This document shows positions 1 through 8,237 of a stretch of 64,000 nucleotides of DNA, one piece after another. Source of the stretch: Treponema denticola ATCC 35405 (GTDB lineage Bacteria; Spirochaetota; Spirochaetia; Treponematales; Treponemataceae); NCBI RefSeq assembly GCF_000008185.1, contig NC_002967.9:2170001-2234000 (forward strand), in the 5' to 3' direction. Both the position numbers and the translations under genes were made by a program. Each line of letters starts with the position of its first letter. Within the stretch, counting starts at the first letter, position 1. Below the pieces are notes generated by a model. The model was not told where the DNA came from and made no database searches. It worked only from the letters and a program-made list of their open reading frames with translations.

Positions 1-2
1 TA

Positions 3-1769
3 ACAGTCTTTAACGGAACTTCTTCCGAAAAAAAAGCAAAGGTGGTTTTAAAAAGCGAGGGAGCTATAAATATAAGCGAAACAAAAGAGGTAAGTATCCC
101 TGCAAATTCCGACTCTTCCGTTTTCTTTAAGGTAAAAACGGATAAGGGCGGCATCGCAAAATTCACGGCGGAAGCCTCGGCCTCAGGCATTTCAAAAACG
201 GCAAAGGCCTTTACCGAAATAGATGTGCTTTCCAGAGGAATACCCTACTCTACAGTCGAGCTTATAAATATTGAAGCCGGAAAAACATTTGCTAAAACCG
301 TTCCTCTAAAAGGCGAAAACGGAACAAAGAGTTTAAGCGTAGAAATTTCTCAAATGCCGGCCCTAGGACTTGAAAACCGTCTGGCCTATCTTTTAGGTTA
401 TCCTTACGGCTGTATCGAACAGATAACATCCAAGGCCTTCCCCCAATTATACCTAAACACGATAACGGCCTTGGACCAAACGGAAATCGATAAGGCAAAG
501 AGCAATGTAAACTCGGTTCTAAACCGCTATATAAACTATCAGCTTAGGTCCGGCGGATTCAGCTATTGGCCGGGAGGCGGATATGAAACTTCGTGGGCTA
601 CAAACTATGCAGGACACTTTATGGTCGAAGCAAAAAAGGCCGGCTATGAAGTAAATGACAGCATCTATCAAAGCTGGCTTTCTCACCAAATCGACATGGC
701 AAAAAATTGGGCAGGCACCTATGCGGACAGCATGGAAACTCAGGCCTACCGCCTATACACCCTTGCCCTTGCAGGTAAACCGGAAATAGGAGCTATGAAC
801 CGTTTAAAAAATATGGAGCAAAACCTCAACTCCGTATCAAAGGCCTTCCTCGCAAATGCTTACAGTCTTGCAGGCCACAGCAGTACGGCCAAGGCAATGC
901 TCGAAAAGCTCTATGAACCTACCACAGTTTATAGGAGCACGGGCGGAAACTATTCGTCCAATATCAGGGACTTGGCCTTAATCTTAAATGCTTACACCAC
1001 GGTCGGCGAAACCGCAAGGACTACAAACCTTATTTCAAAGCTTGCTAAAATTTCTTCAAGCAACGATTGGCTTTCGACACAGGAAACGGCTTGGATTCTT
1101 TTAGCCCTGGCCCCTCACTACGCCTTCGACAAAAATAAGAGTGCAAACTATGAGGTTGTAACCGAAGGAAATGTAATCAAGGACAAATTGAACAATACAT
1201 CTAAACTCCATAATATTCCGGTAAATACCGAAACGGCAAAAAAGATGGAAATTAAGAATACGGGAAATACACCTATCTTCGCTGCTATAAACACGGCAGG
1301 AAAACTTAACCCTGGAAGCGAAACCCGTATTGAAGAAAACTTAAAACTTTCGGTTGTATATCAAAACGAGGATGATCAAGAAGTTTCACCCGAGACCTTA
1401 AAAAAAGGACAGAGGTTTAAGATGAGGGTAAGGGTCGACAATAAGACTCAAGGCGCCCTTGAAAACCTTACCCTTTCAATCCCCATTCCGACAGGCTGGG
1501 AAATTACAAACACAAGGCTCGGAGGCGATGATGATACGGATTCGGAAGACGAGCGCAACACAAGGCAATTATATGACTTCCAAGATTTAAAGGATACTCA
1601 TATTTACACTCACTTTGCCTTGGACGGCTACGGCACAAAGAACTTTGAGTTTACGGGAACCGTAACATACGGAGGAGAATACTATATACCGGCAATCTTT
1701 GTCGAAGCTATGTACGATTATGCTTATAGAGCAGTCATCCCCGGCACAAGGGTAAAAGCGTTTGATTAG
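3..1769 (+). CDS. alpha-2-macroglobulin family protein, 3' part (5' end outside window)
   Basis: The frame is open from base 3, so this is the C-terminal part of a longer gene; the first possible start inside the window (GTG at 42) is internal. Residues YGCIEQ, with the Cys codon at 411-413, match the CxEQ thioester motif of bacterial alpha-2-macroglobulins, and the following alpha-helical stretch fits the thioester-containing domain. The last ~150 residues resemble the C-terminal MG/receptor-binding-like beta domain. Family knowledge: these large periplasmic or lipid-anchored proteins trap attacking proteases by covalent capture and are often encoded next to penicillin-binding protein 1C. 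A pbpC gene lies about 6.5 kb downstream here. The stop codon is one base from the ATG of the ankyrin gene, suggesting translational coupling. Confidence 0.88.
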   Translation, partial: TVFNGTSSEKKAKVVLKSEGAINISETKEVSIPANSDSSVFFKVKTDKGGIAKFTAEASASGISKTAKAFTEIDVLSRGIPYSTVELINIEAGKTFAKTVPLKGENGTKSLSVEISQMPALGLENRLAYLLGYPYGCIEQITSKAFPQLYLNTITALDQTEIDKAKSNVNSVLNRYINYQLRSGGFSYWPGGGYETSWATNYAGHFMVEAKKAGYEVNDSIYQSWLSHQIDMAKNWAGTYADSMETQAYRLYTLALAGKPEIGAMNRLKNMEQNLNSVSKAFLANAYSLAGHSSTAKAMLEKLYEPTTVYRSTGGNYSSNIRDLALILNAYTTVGETARTTNLISKLAKISSSNDWLSTQETAWILLALAPHYAFDKNKSANYEVVTEGNVIKDKLNNTSKLHNIPVNTETAKKMEIKNTGNTPIFAAINTAGKLNPGSETRIEENLKLSVVYQNEDDQEVSPETLKKGQRFKMRVRVDNKTQGALENLTLSIPIPTGWEITNTRLGGDDDTDSEDERNTRQLYDFQDLKDTHIYTHFALDGYGTKNFEFTGTVTYGGEYYIPAIFVEAMYDYAYRAVIPGTRVKAFD

Positions 1770-1770
1770 T

Positions 1771-2154
1771 ATGAATATAGCCGAATTTATAAAAGCTGCA
1801 AAAAAGAATGATATTGAGCTTATAAAAACTTATTTACAAAACGGCTTTGATATTAATACTCAAGACAAGGATGGATTTACGGCTGTTATGGAAGCAGCCG
1901 AATTCGGCTATAAGGATTTATTTTGGTTTTTAATCGAAAAAGGAGCAGATGTTTTAATTAAAGCGGATTATAATTTTTCGATAGTTCACGCCGTCGGTTT
2001 AGGCGGCGACAAAAAAATGCTTGACTATGTTATCTCAAAGGGAGCCCGCCTAGACGAAAAAGTTACAGGCGGAGAACAGGACGGCATGACAATAAGGGAT
2101 TATGCTCTTTTAGCAAAGAATGACGAAGTATACAGGGAACTAAAACCTTTATAA
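1771..2154 (+). CDS. small ankyrin-repeat protein
   Basis: A protein of about 127 residues. Two or three ankyrin units are visible: 'DIELIKTYLQNGFDINTQDKDGFTAVMEAAE...' and 'YKDLFWFLIEKGADV', plus a degenerate third unit around 'KKMLDYVISKGARL'. ATG 1771 is preferred over the upstream in-frame TTG at 1762 because it directly follows the stop of the alpha-2-macroglobulin gene and begins a typical ankyrin N-cap helix. No signal peptide is seen, so a cytoplasmic protein-protein interaction role is inferred. No specific partner can be named. It is probably co-transcribed with the gene upstream and the lipoprotein gene downstream. Confidence 0.85.
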   Translation: MNIAEFIKAAKKNDIELIKTYLQNGFDINTQDKDGFTAVMEAAEFGYKDLFWFLIEKGADVLIKADYNFSIVHAVGLGGDKKMLDYVISKGARLDEKVTGGEQDGMTIRDYALLAKNDEVYRELKPL

Positions 2155-2171
2155 AGCTGAGGGAGAAAATT

Positions 2172-2957
2172 ATGAAAAGCAAATTAATGATTTTATGTTT
2201 AAGCTTATTATTAACAGCCTGTGCTCCAAAAGAAAGTCAAGAAATCTTTGTTAAAAAGATTGATCATTTTATGCTGACCTGTAAGGAGCCTAAAGAATTA
2301 TACAATATGCTCGTATATACATTTGATTTACCTATCGCATGGCCGTACCGCAGCATGGGTACGTTTACAAGTGGAGGCGTAGAATTCGGAAACTGTGTAT
2401 TGGAAGCAATCGACTTTAAAATAGAAGAAGATATTTCGGGAATAATAGGAATGGCCTTTGAACCCGCAATGAAAGTTTCGGATATACAGGACAGACTAAG
2501 AGAAAAAGGATTTAAGGAAACAAATCTTTATTCAAATCAATATTGGAAAAATTTAATCTGTAATGATTTATCTACAGGAGGAACAGTCTTTTTTTGCGAG
2601 TATCAAATTCCTGTCAAAAAAACGGAAAAAGAACCCGGAGGAAACTTAGGGCTTCGATATGTAGAAAAGGTAAAAATAGCATACAGCGATTATAACAAAG
2701 CCCTCGATTTGTGGAGAAAGCTTCTTGTTCCTCACAAAGAAACTAAAGAAGGCCTTTGGGAAATAGAATCCTCCCCGAATATCGAAATAATCAAAAGCGA
2801 TTATGACGGCTTTATAAGTTTTGAAGTAAAGGTTAAATCATTAGAAAAGGTGCGTTCCTTTTTATCGGAAAAAGATTTAATCGGTGAAGATACGGGTTCA
2901 TCGGTTTATACCGATCCGAAAAAAACATACGGCGTTTTGTTTGAGTTTACCGAGTAA
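2172..2957 (+). CDS. lipoprotein with VOC (glyoxalase-like) fold
   Basis: 261 residues. The N-terminus has a short basic region, a hydrophobic core and a lipobox LLTAC (Cys near residue 17), so it should be a lipid-anchored exported protein. The body starts 'KKIDHFMLTCKEPKELYNML' and continues '...FTSGGVEFGNCVLEAI', the beta-alpha-beta-beta pattern of a vicinal-oxygen-chelate module. A second, more diverged module starts near 'EKVKIAYSDYNKALDLW'. Metal-ligand residues cannot be assigned with confidence, so enzymatic activity is not claimed. A GAGGGAG ribosome site precedes the ATG, and the gene sits 17 nt after the ankyrin gene in a probable three-gene unit. Confidence 0.75.
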   Translation: MKSKLMILCLSLLLTACAPKESQEIFVKKIDHFMLTCKEPKELYNMLVYTFDLPIAWPYRSMGTFTSGGVEFGNCVLEAIDFKIEEDISGIIGMAFEPAMKVSDIQDRLREKGFKETNLYSNQYWKNLICNDLSTGGTVFFCEYQIPVKKTEKEPGGNLGLRYVEKVKIAYSDYNKALDLWRKLLVPHKETKEGLWEIESSPNIEIIKSDYDGFISFEVKVKSLEKVRSFLSEKDLIGEDTGSSVYTDPKKTYGVLFEFTE

Positions 2958-2996
2958 AAAAATCACCGCAAAGCCTTGAACGGAATTGCGGTGATT
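2954..2996 (-). terminator. Rho-independent terminator, probably of opdB
   Basis: Perfect 10-bp inverted repeat AATCACCGCA (2961-2970) / TGCGGTGATT (2987-2996). Read on the minus strand it is followed by a run of seven Ts, so it terminates leftward transcription from the opdB side; no T-run follows it on the plus strand. Confidence 0.7.
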
Positions 2997-3000
2997 AAAT

Positions 3001-3135
3001 CAAGAACCCCGACGCAAGCATCGGGGTACAGTGCTCAATGTTTCGCACTGTATGTTCTCATAAGGTGGTTGCAGTCGGCTTTAATACCCTTCGTTATGAC
3101 GCAAGCGTCGGGGTATTAAACCCTCCGCACGAATC
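3001..3135. repeat. intergenic repeat with CCCCGA..TCGGGG hairpins
   Basis: The gap between the lipoprotein gene and opdB contains the hairpin CCCCGACGCAAGCATCGGGG and, about 85 bp further on, the related GACGCAAGCGTCGGGGTATT, so one unit is partly duplicated. The adjoining string ACCCTCCGCACGAAT (3120-3134) recurs with one mismatch at 13095-13109, pointing to a dispersed non-coding repeat family. No ORF or promoter is evident. Confidence 0.55.
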
Positions 3136-3172
3136 AAATCTAAAAATATAACAAGTTTTTTTAAGCTGCCCT

Positions 3173-5230
3173 CTACTTGTTGATTCCTACCATATTAAGA
3201 ATAAAGGCTTGTTCAAAGGCTATATCCTTAATCTTGTCATAGCGGCCTGTGGCTCCGCCGTGTCCGGAGTCCATATTCATACGGAGGATTAGAATATTAT
3301 CTCCGGTTTTCTTTGCACGCAGCTTTGCCGTATATTTTGCAGGCTCATGGAAAAGAACTTGCGAATCGTTTAAGCCGCCCGTTACAAAAATGTGCGGATA
3401 ATTTTTTGCTTCGATATTATCGTAGGGAGAATATGAAAGCATGTAGTTATAATATTCTTCTTCGTTCGGGTTTCCCCACTCTTCATATTCGCCCGTTGTA
3501 AGGGGTAATGAATCGTCGAGCATGGTGGTAACGACATCTATAAAGGGAACAACTGCAACGACCGAATGGAAAAGATCCGGCCTCATATTTGTAACAGCAC
3601 CCATAAGAAGACCGCCCGCACTTCCGCCCATGATTGCGAGCTTATCGGAAGAAGTGTATTTTTGAGAAATCAGGTGCTCGGCACAAGCAATAAAATCGGT
3701 AAATGTATTTTTCTTTTTTAAGAGCTTCCCGTCCTCATACCACTTTTCTCCCATATCGCTTCCGCCCCTGATTTGAGCAACAACATAAACAAAGCCCCTC
3801 TCTACAAGGCTGTAAACACTCGGACTGAAAAACGCATCGGAGCTGGAGCCGTAGCTTCCATAAGAATAAAGAAGAGCGGGTGAGGACCCGTCCTTTACCA
3901 AACCTTTTTTGTAAACGGCAGCCATAGGCACCTTCACTCCGTCCTGTGCTGTCGCCCAAAGCCTTTCTACAGTGTAATCATCTGGATTAAAGCCTGAGGG
4001 AACTTCCTGCTGTTTTAACAAGACCGATTTTCCTGTAAGTATATCGTAATCGTATACGCTGCTCGGGCGGTTTAAGGATGTGTAAATATAGCGTACCTTA
4101 TCGGAAACGTATTCCGGGTTTGCGCCCAAATAAGCCGTATAAACCGGTTCGGGGAAGGAAATATTTTTTACCTCACCGTTTTTAAGCGATTTAATTTCAA
4201 TCTCGATGAGGCCGTTTTTACGAAGCTCCAATACAAGGTAGGATTCAAATACGGACACATCCTCAATGCGTACATTTTCGTCGTGAGCTCGTTCTTCCTT
4301 CCATGTAGATTTATCGGAATAGGAAGAACGAGGAGCGGAATAGATTTTGCCGTTTAAGTTTTGCTTGTCCTTGTAACGTATAAAAAACTTTTCCTTGTGC
4401 GGATAAACGGAGTATTCGGTATCCTTAACGCGGGGAAGGAAGATTTTAAATTCTTCTTCAGGCTTATCGGCATAAATAAAACGCTCTTCGGAGGTGGTAG
4501 AACTTGAACTTGAAATAAAAATAAATTCCTTTGTCTTTGTTTCATGCACATAGCAAGAATATTTTACATCTTTTTCTTCATAGACAAGAGTACCCTTTTC
4601 TTCATCAAGTTTTTGACGGAAGACCTTGCTTGAACGCAGGGTACTGTCGATTGCACTGTAAAAAAGAGTTTTACTGTCGGATGCCCAAGCTGCGGTAACG
4701 GCTCCGTCATAGCTGAAGCCTATATCTTTTCCGGTTTCCAAATCGCGTATCTTTAAAATAAATTCCGCAAAGGAGCCTGTTTCGTTATAAAAATAGCAAG
4801 CCTTTTTATTGTCAGGGCTTACAACATAGTCGTCGAAGATAAAGGCTTGTTTTCCTTCCGCCATTTTGTTTACATCGAAAATGATTTCTTCGGCTGCATC
4901 AAGAGATGCTTTTTTTCTGCAATAGGTTCTGTATTGCTTTCCCTTTTCGACACGGTTGTAATAATAATATCCGTTTTCAAAAACAGGATAGGTTTCATCA
5001 TCTTCTTTTATGCGGCCTACAATTTCATCATAAATAGATTTTTGCAGATCCTTTGAAGAAGCCATTATCTTATCCGTATAAGCATTTTCTGCATTTAAGT
5101 AGTCAATAACTTTTTTATCGGTCTTGTCTTTTAACCAATAATAATTATCGATTCTTGTTTTCCCAAACTTTTCAAAACGTGTTTCTTTTATTTCCGCAAT
5201 AGGCGGCTTTTCAAAATCAGATTGTTTCAA
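3173..5230 (-). CDS. opdB: oligopeptidase B (S9A serine peptidase)
   Basis: 685 residues, the normal length for oligopeptidase B. The enzyme cleaves short peptides after Arg or Lys and normally acts in the cytoplasm or periplasm; no signal peptide is seen. The N-terminal ~400 residues form the beta-propeller and the C-terminal part the alpha/beta hydrolase. The catalytic triad is visible: Ser537 in GGSAGG, Asp622 in GGLNDSQV and His657 in SGHGG, with the same spacing as in the E. coli enzyme. The start is TTG (5228-5230), preceded by TAGGAG at a good distance. It is monocistronic, with a promoter at 5261-5289 and a terminator at 2954-2996. Trypsin-like activity of this family is well known in oral treponemes. 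Confidence 0.95.
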   Translation of the reverse strand: MKQSDFEKPPIAEIKETRFEKFGKTRIDNYYWLKDKTDKKVIDYLNAENAYTDKIMASSKDLQKSIYDEIVGRIKEDDETYPVFENGYYYYNRVEKGKQYRTYCRKKASLDAAEEIIFDVNKMAEGKQAFIFDDYVVSPDNKKACYFYNETGSFAEFILKIRDLETGKDIGFSYDGAVTAAWASDSKTLFYSAIDSTLRSSKVFRQKLDEEKGTLVYEEKDVKYSCYVHETKTKEFIFISSSSSTTSEERFIYADKPEEEFKIFLPRVKDTEYSVYPHKEKFFIRYKDKQNLNGKIYSAPRSSYSDKSTWKEERAHDENVRIEDVSVFESYLVLELRKNGLIEIEIKSLKNGEVKNISFPEPVYTAYLGANPEYVSDKVRYIYTSLNRPSSVYDYDILTGKSVLLKQQEVPSGFNPDDYTVERLWATAQDGVKVPMAAVYKKGLVKDGSSPALLYSYGSYGSSSDAFFSPSVYSLVERGFVYVVAQIRGGSDMGEKWYEDGKLLKKKNTFTDFIACAEHLISQKYTSSDKLAIMGGSAGGLLMGAVTNMRPDLFHSVVAVVPFIDVVTTMLDDSLPLTTGEYEEWGNPNEEEYYNYMLSYSPYDNIEAKNYPHIFVTGGLNDSQVLFHEPAKYTAKLRAKKTGDNILILRMNMDSGHGGATGRYDKIKDIAFEQAFILNMVGINK

Positions 5231-5260
5231 TTTATTTCTCCTAAATATAATTTAGAGCAC

Positions 5261-5289
5261 ATTATAAGCCCTTTCCAACTTTATGTCTA
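5261..5289 (-). promoter_or_regulatory. opdB promoter
   Basis: On the minus strand TAGACA (5284-5289), a 17-bp spacer and TATAAT (5261-5266) lie about 30 bp upstream of the TTG start and TAGGAG site of opdB. Confidence 0.75.
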
Positions 5290-5361
5290 CATAGCTTGTA
5301 CACATCTTTGGTACCACAAATTGCGGAATATCCCGCAGTTAAAATATCGAAACATATAACC

Positions 5362-5390
5362 TTGACAGCTCCGCTATTTTGCACTATAAT
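5362..5390 (+). promoter_or_regulatory. perfect-consensus sigma70 promoter upstream of the poly-C tract
   Basis: TTGACA (5362-5367), 17-bp spacer, TATAAT (5385-5390). Transcription should start at about 5397-5398, where an ATG begins the short ORF that runs into the C13 tract. The transcript could continue to the chemoreceptor gene at 5909. Confidence 0.8.
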
Positions 5391-5397
5391 ATTAGCT

Positions 5398-5508
5398 ATG
5401 ATACAAAATGTTATTCCGGTAGAAAAAAAATTAAATTTTTTCTCAAAACCTACTAGACAAAGAGTAGCAAAATACTGTATAGTACCCCCCCCCCCCCGAA
5501 TTTTCTGA
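5398..5508 (+). other. short ORF broken at a poly-C tract (possible slippage-switched gene or decayed remnant)
   Basis: ATG 5398 lies exactly 7 nt after a perfect -10 box, with no room for a ribosome binding site. With 13 Cs the frame ends at TGA 5508 (36 codons, ending PPPPRIF). With 14 Cs, or 11, the same start would read through to TAA 5807 and give a protein of about 136 residues (135 with 11 Cs). The downstream frame is compositionally plain and overlaps palindromic repeat sequence, and I recognise no domain. It may be non-coding DNA that happens to be open. Coding status is uncertain. Confidence 0.35.
5485..5497. repeat. homopolymeric C tract, 13 bp (G13 on minus)
   Basis: Thirteen consecutive Cs in AT-rich intergenic DNA between divergent opdB and the chemoreceptor gene. 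Such tracts slip during replication; poly-G tracts of this length are known phase-variation elements in Treponema pallidum (upstream of some tpr genes). Here it lies about 95 bp after a strong plus-strand promoter. Confidence 0.9.
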
Positions 5509-5890
5509 AAATATACAGCTCATCTACTGCGTCGCACGCCAAAAATAAATGCTCAACGTATCATAGATACGCCTCTGCTTTATTTTCGCCTAACTCCTTG
5601 TATCTGAACCGTCTATTTCCAAAAGAGCGTACTCCAAAGAGCAAACAACACAACTTTTTTACAAACAATCAACTATCTCATAAAACACAAAAAAAGATAT
5701 TCCATATGTTTTTTTATATCGGCATGTCTGGATTGAGACCCGTCAATCCCAAAAAAATAAAATACCCCAGAGCCTTGAATTCTAGGGTTCTTAGGGCAGA
5801 GCCCTAAAGCAACGCGTTGGAAAAGGAAGGAGGGCATAGGGGTGCTTTTTTCAGGCATACACCGTTTCTCGGTAAAAAGAAAAAAACGCC
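5499..5890. repeat. palindrome-rich intergenic stretch upstream of chemoreceptor gene
   Basis: No convincing gene. It contains CGTATCATAGATACG (5557-5571), which sits inside a longer imperfect palindrome bounded by AAAATAAA and TTTATTTT, and TTAGGGC-AGA-GCCCTAA (5791-5807). The pattern is that of dispersed intergenic repeats rather than an operator set. No clear promoter for the 5909 gene is seen close to its start. Confidence 0.5.
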
Positions 5891-5908
5891 CTACAAAAGG
5901 AGATTACA

Positions 5909-8047
5909 ATGAAAAAACGTTTTTCAATCCGTTATAAACTCATCTTGATTTTCGCTATTTTTATTATAACACTTGTTTTTCTTATTACAGCCATTATTGG
6001 TTTTCAAATTAGAAAAACAGATCGGGAGCGATTTCATAAAAATATGCAGCAAAATATCAAATTGATAGAATGTGATATCAATTTATTTTTCGATAATACA
6101 AAATATATGTTGCGTATGCTATCCGGCCACTCAGATGTGCGGAACGCCGATAGTTCTTTTAACGAATATATTTCAAAAACTGAAGTATCCGATATCGATA
6201 CCATAGAAAAAAGAGCAACGGAAACAGCCGTATTTAATTTATTCAAAAATATTCATAAAAGCTATCCGTATTATATGTGCGTTTTTATGGGAACAAAGTG
6301 GGGCGGCTATACATCAACGTGTGACAAGGCGCTTTCAGGCGGTTATGATCCGAGAAAACGGCCTTGGTATGAGGCAGCTTCTAAGGTTCCTGAAAAGCCG
6401 ATCGTTACGGAAGCCTATCGTTCTACGGTAGGCGATACGGTTATCTGTCTTTCACAGGGTGTTTTTTCTTTTCAAAATGAACATATCGGCAATGTTAGTA
6501 TAGAAGTTTCATTACAAACACTAACCGAAATGCTAAAAGCTCTGGCAATAGGCAAAACAGGTTATATTATGCTGGTACAAGGGGACGGAACAATACTGGC
6601 TGATCCGAAAAACGATTCTTTTAATTTTAAGAAAATGGAAGATGTGAATATTCCGGCTTTCACACAATTTACAGCAGCAGATTCGGGAAGTATGACCGTA
6701 AACATACATAACAAAAAATGGCTGGCCGAACTATACACCATTGATAGTTTAAACTGGAAGCTGATAGCGTTGATGCAAGAAGATGAAGTCTTTTCGGAAT
6801 TTTATCGGGTATTACGTTCTATATTGATGATCGGTTTTACGCTATCGATAATCTTTTTAGCTATCTCTTTGATGTTTGCATTTCATATTACAAAAACATT
6901 GGATTCGGCCGTTGACGCCCTAAAAGACATCGCCCAAGGCGAAGGCGACCTTACCGTCCGACTGCCCGTGCATGGCAATGACGAAGTTACCGACCTTTCC
7001 AACTACTTTAACCAAACTATTTCCAAAATCGGAGCCTCAATTAAAACCATCGGCGAAAACAGCACTGAAATGACCAACATCGGCAATGAGCTTGCTTCCA
7101 ATATGACCGAAACCGCGAGTGCCGTACACCAAATAAGTGCAAACATCGACGGGGTAAAACAACAGGCTCTTAGCCAAGCCGCAAGCGTTACGGAAACGGC
7201 CGCCACCATCGAAGAAATTATCCGTACCATAAAACAGCTTAACGGGAGTATTGAAAATCAGGCAGCTTCCGTTGCGGAATCTTCTTCGGCTATCGAGCAG
7301 ATGGTCGGCAATATCGCATCAATCACACAGACACTCGGCAAAACCGATGATGTTATAAAAACTCTCGCTTCCGCCACAGCCGACGGTAAGGAAACGATAG
7401 TTAATTCAAACTCTGTTACCCAGCGTATTGCAGAAGAATCGGGCGGACTTTTGGAAGCCAGTAATGTTATTCAGCACATCGCCAGCCAAACCAACTTGCT
7501 CGCAATGAACGCCGCAATCGAAGCCGCCCACGCAGGCGAAGCAGGAAAAGGCTTTGCTGTCGTTGCCGATGAAATTCGTAAGCTCGCAGAAGAATCAAGC
7601 ACTCAGGGAAAAACAATCACTTCTACCCTCAAAGTCCTCTCCGGCGAGATTGAGGCTCTTTCAACCTCGTCAAAAACGGCAGAAGAAAAGTTCAATGCCA
7701 TCTTCGCCCTTTCCGAGCAGGTCAAAACGATGAGCCAAAACCTCATGGAAGCTATGCGTGAACAGGAAAACGGCAGCCGCGAAGTTCTCAGTGCCATCCG
7801 CGACATCAACACCGTAACTAATCAAGTGAACGACGGCTCTGCCGAAATGCTCCGCGGTGGTGAAAATGTCGCTCAAGAGATGCAAAAACTGGACGGTCTG
7901 ACACGCATCATTACCGACAGTATGAACGAGATGGCCTCCGGTGCCGTGCAGATAAGCAACGCTGTACAAGAAGTAAACGCAATAAGCCAAAAGAATAAAG
8001 AGAGCATTGAAAACCTCTCCAAAGAGGTCGGAAAGTTTAAGGTGTGA
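5909..8047 (+). CDS. methyl-accepting chemotaxis protein with dCache sensor
   Basis: 712 residues, start ATG with AAAAGGAG upstream. Order: TM1 (about residues 10-33), periplasmic dCache_1-like sensor (about 40-295), TM2 (about 305-328), HAMP (about 330-385), methylation helices, and the kinase-control hairpin with '[20 protein letters not shown]'. It should report ligand binding to CheA/CheW at the cell pole. The sensor contains YDPRKRPWY, matching the Y-x4-R-x-WY core of the amino-acid-binding dCache motif. The downstream PYxD element reads AYRS and a later Asp is Glu, so a standard amino-acid ligand is doubtful. Codon and base composition shift near 6900: the signalling half is more GC-rich than the sensor half, suggesting domain exchange or conversion among paralogues. 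Confidence 0.95.
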   Translation: MKKRFSIRYKLILIFAIFIITLVFLITAIIGFQIRKTDRERFHKNMQQNIKLIECDINLFFDNTKYMLRMLSGHSDVRNADSSFNEYISKTEVSDIDTIEKRATETAVFNLFKNIHKSYPYYMCVFMGTKWGGYTSTCDKALSGGYDPRKRPWYEAASKVPEKPIVTEAYRSTVGDTVICLSQGVFSFQNEHIGNVSIEVSLQTLTEMLKALAIGKTGYIMLVQGDGTILADPKNDSFNFKKMEDVNIPAFTQFTAADSGSMTVNIHNKKWLAELYTIDSLNWKLIALMQEDEVFSEFYRVLRSILMIGFTLSIIFLAISLMFAFHITKTLDSAVDALKDIAQGEGDLTVRLPVHGNDEVTDLSNYFNQTISKIGASIKTIGENSTEMTNIGNELASNMTETASAVHQISANIDGVKQQALSQAASVTETAATIEEIIRTIKQLNGSIENQAASVAESSSAIEQMVGNIASITQTLGKTDDVIKTLASATADGKETIVNSNSVTQRIAEESGGLLEASNVIQHIASQTNLLAMNAAIEAAHAGEAGKGFAVVADEIRKLAEESSTQGKTITSTLKVLSGEIEALSTSSKTAEEKFNAIFALSEQVKTMSQNLMEAMREQENGSREVLSAIRDINTVTNQVNDGSAEMLRGGENVAQEMQKLDGLTRIITDSMNEMASGAVQISNAVQEVNAISQKNKESIENLSKEVGKFKV

Positions 8048-8119
8048 TCTTTTATAAAAGGGGTGCTGAGGTTCTATACTTCGCTTTTGCTAAACTCCTT
8101 GTCCGACTTTGAGCTTCGA

Positions 8120-8149
8120 GTTTTAGGCGGTGCACGCACTGCCTAAAAC
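8120..8149. repeat. near-perfect palindrome in MCP-pbpC gap
   Basis: GTTTTAGGC (8120-8128) pairs with GCCTAAAAC (8141-8149), and the loop GGTGCACGCACT extends the stem further with one G-T wobble. There is no T-run on the plus side, so it is more likely an intergenic repeat than a terminator for the chemoreceptor gene. Confidence 0.45.
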
Positions 8150-8237
8150 ATCTCAAGAATGGAACCACCGCTGTTTACCAATTTAACTTTCCGCCTCACC
8201 CTATTGACAAATTTAAAATATAGCTCAAAATACAATA

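Noticed and set aside
3001-3135. CRISPR-like array from repeated CGACGCAAGC units
   Set aside because: Only two partial units at irregular spacing, with no uniform spacers and no cas genes in the window.
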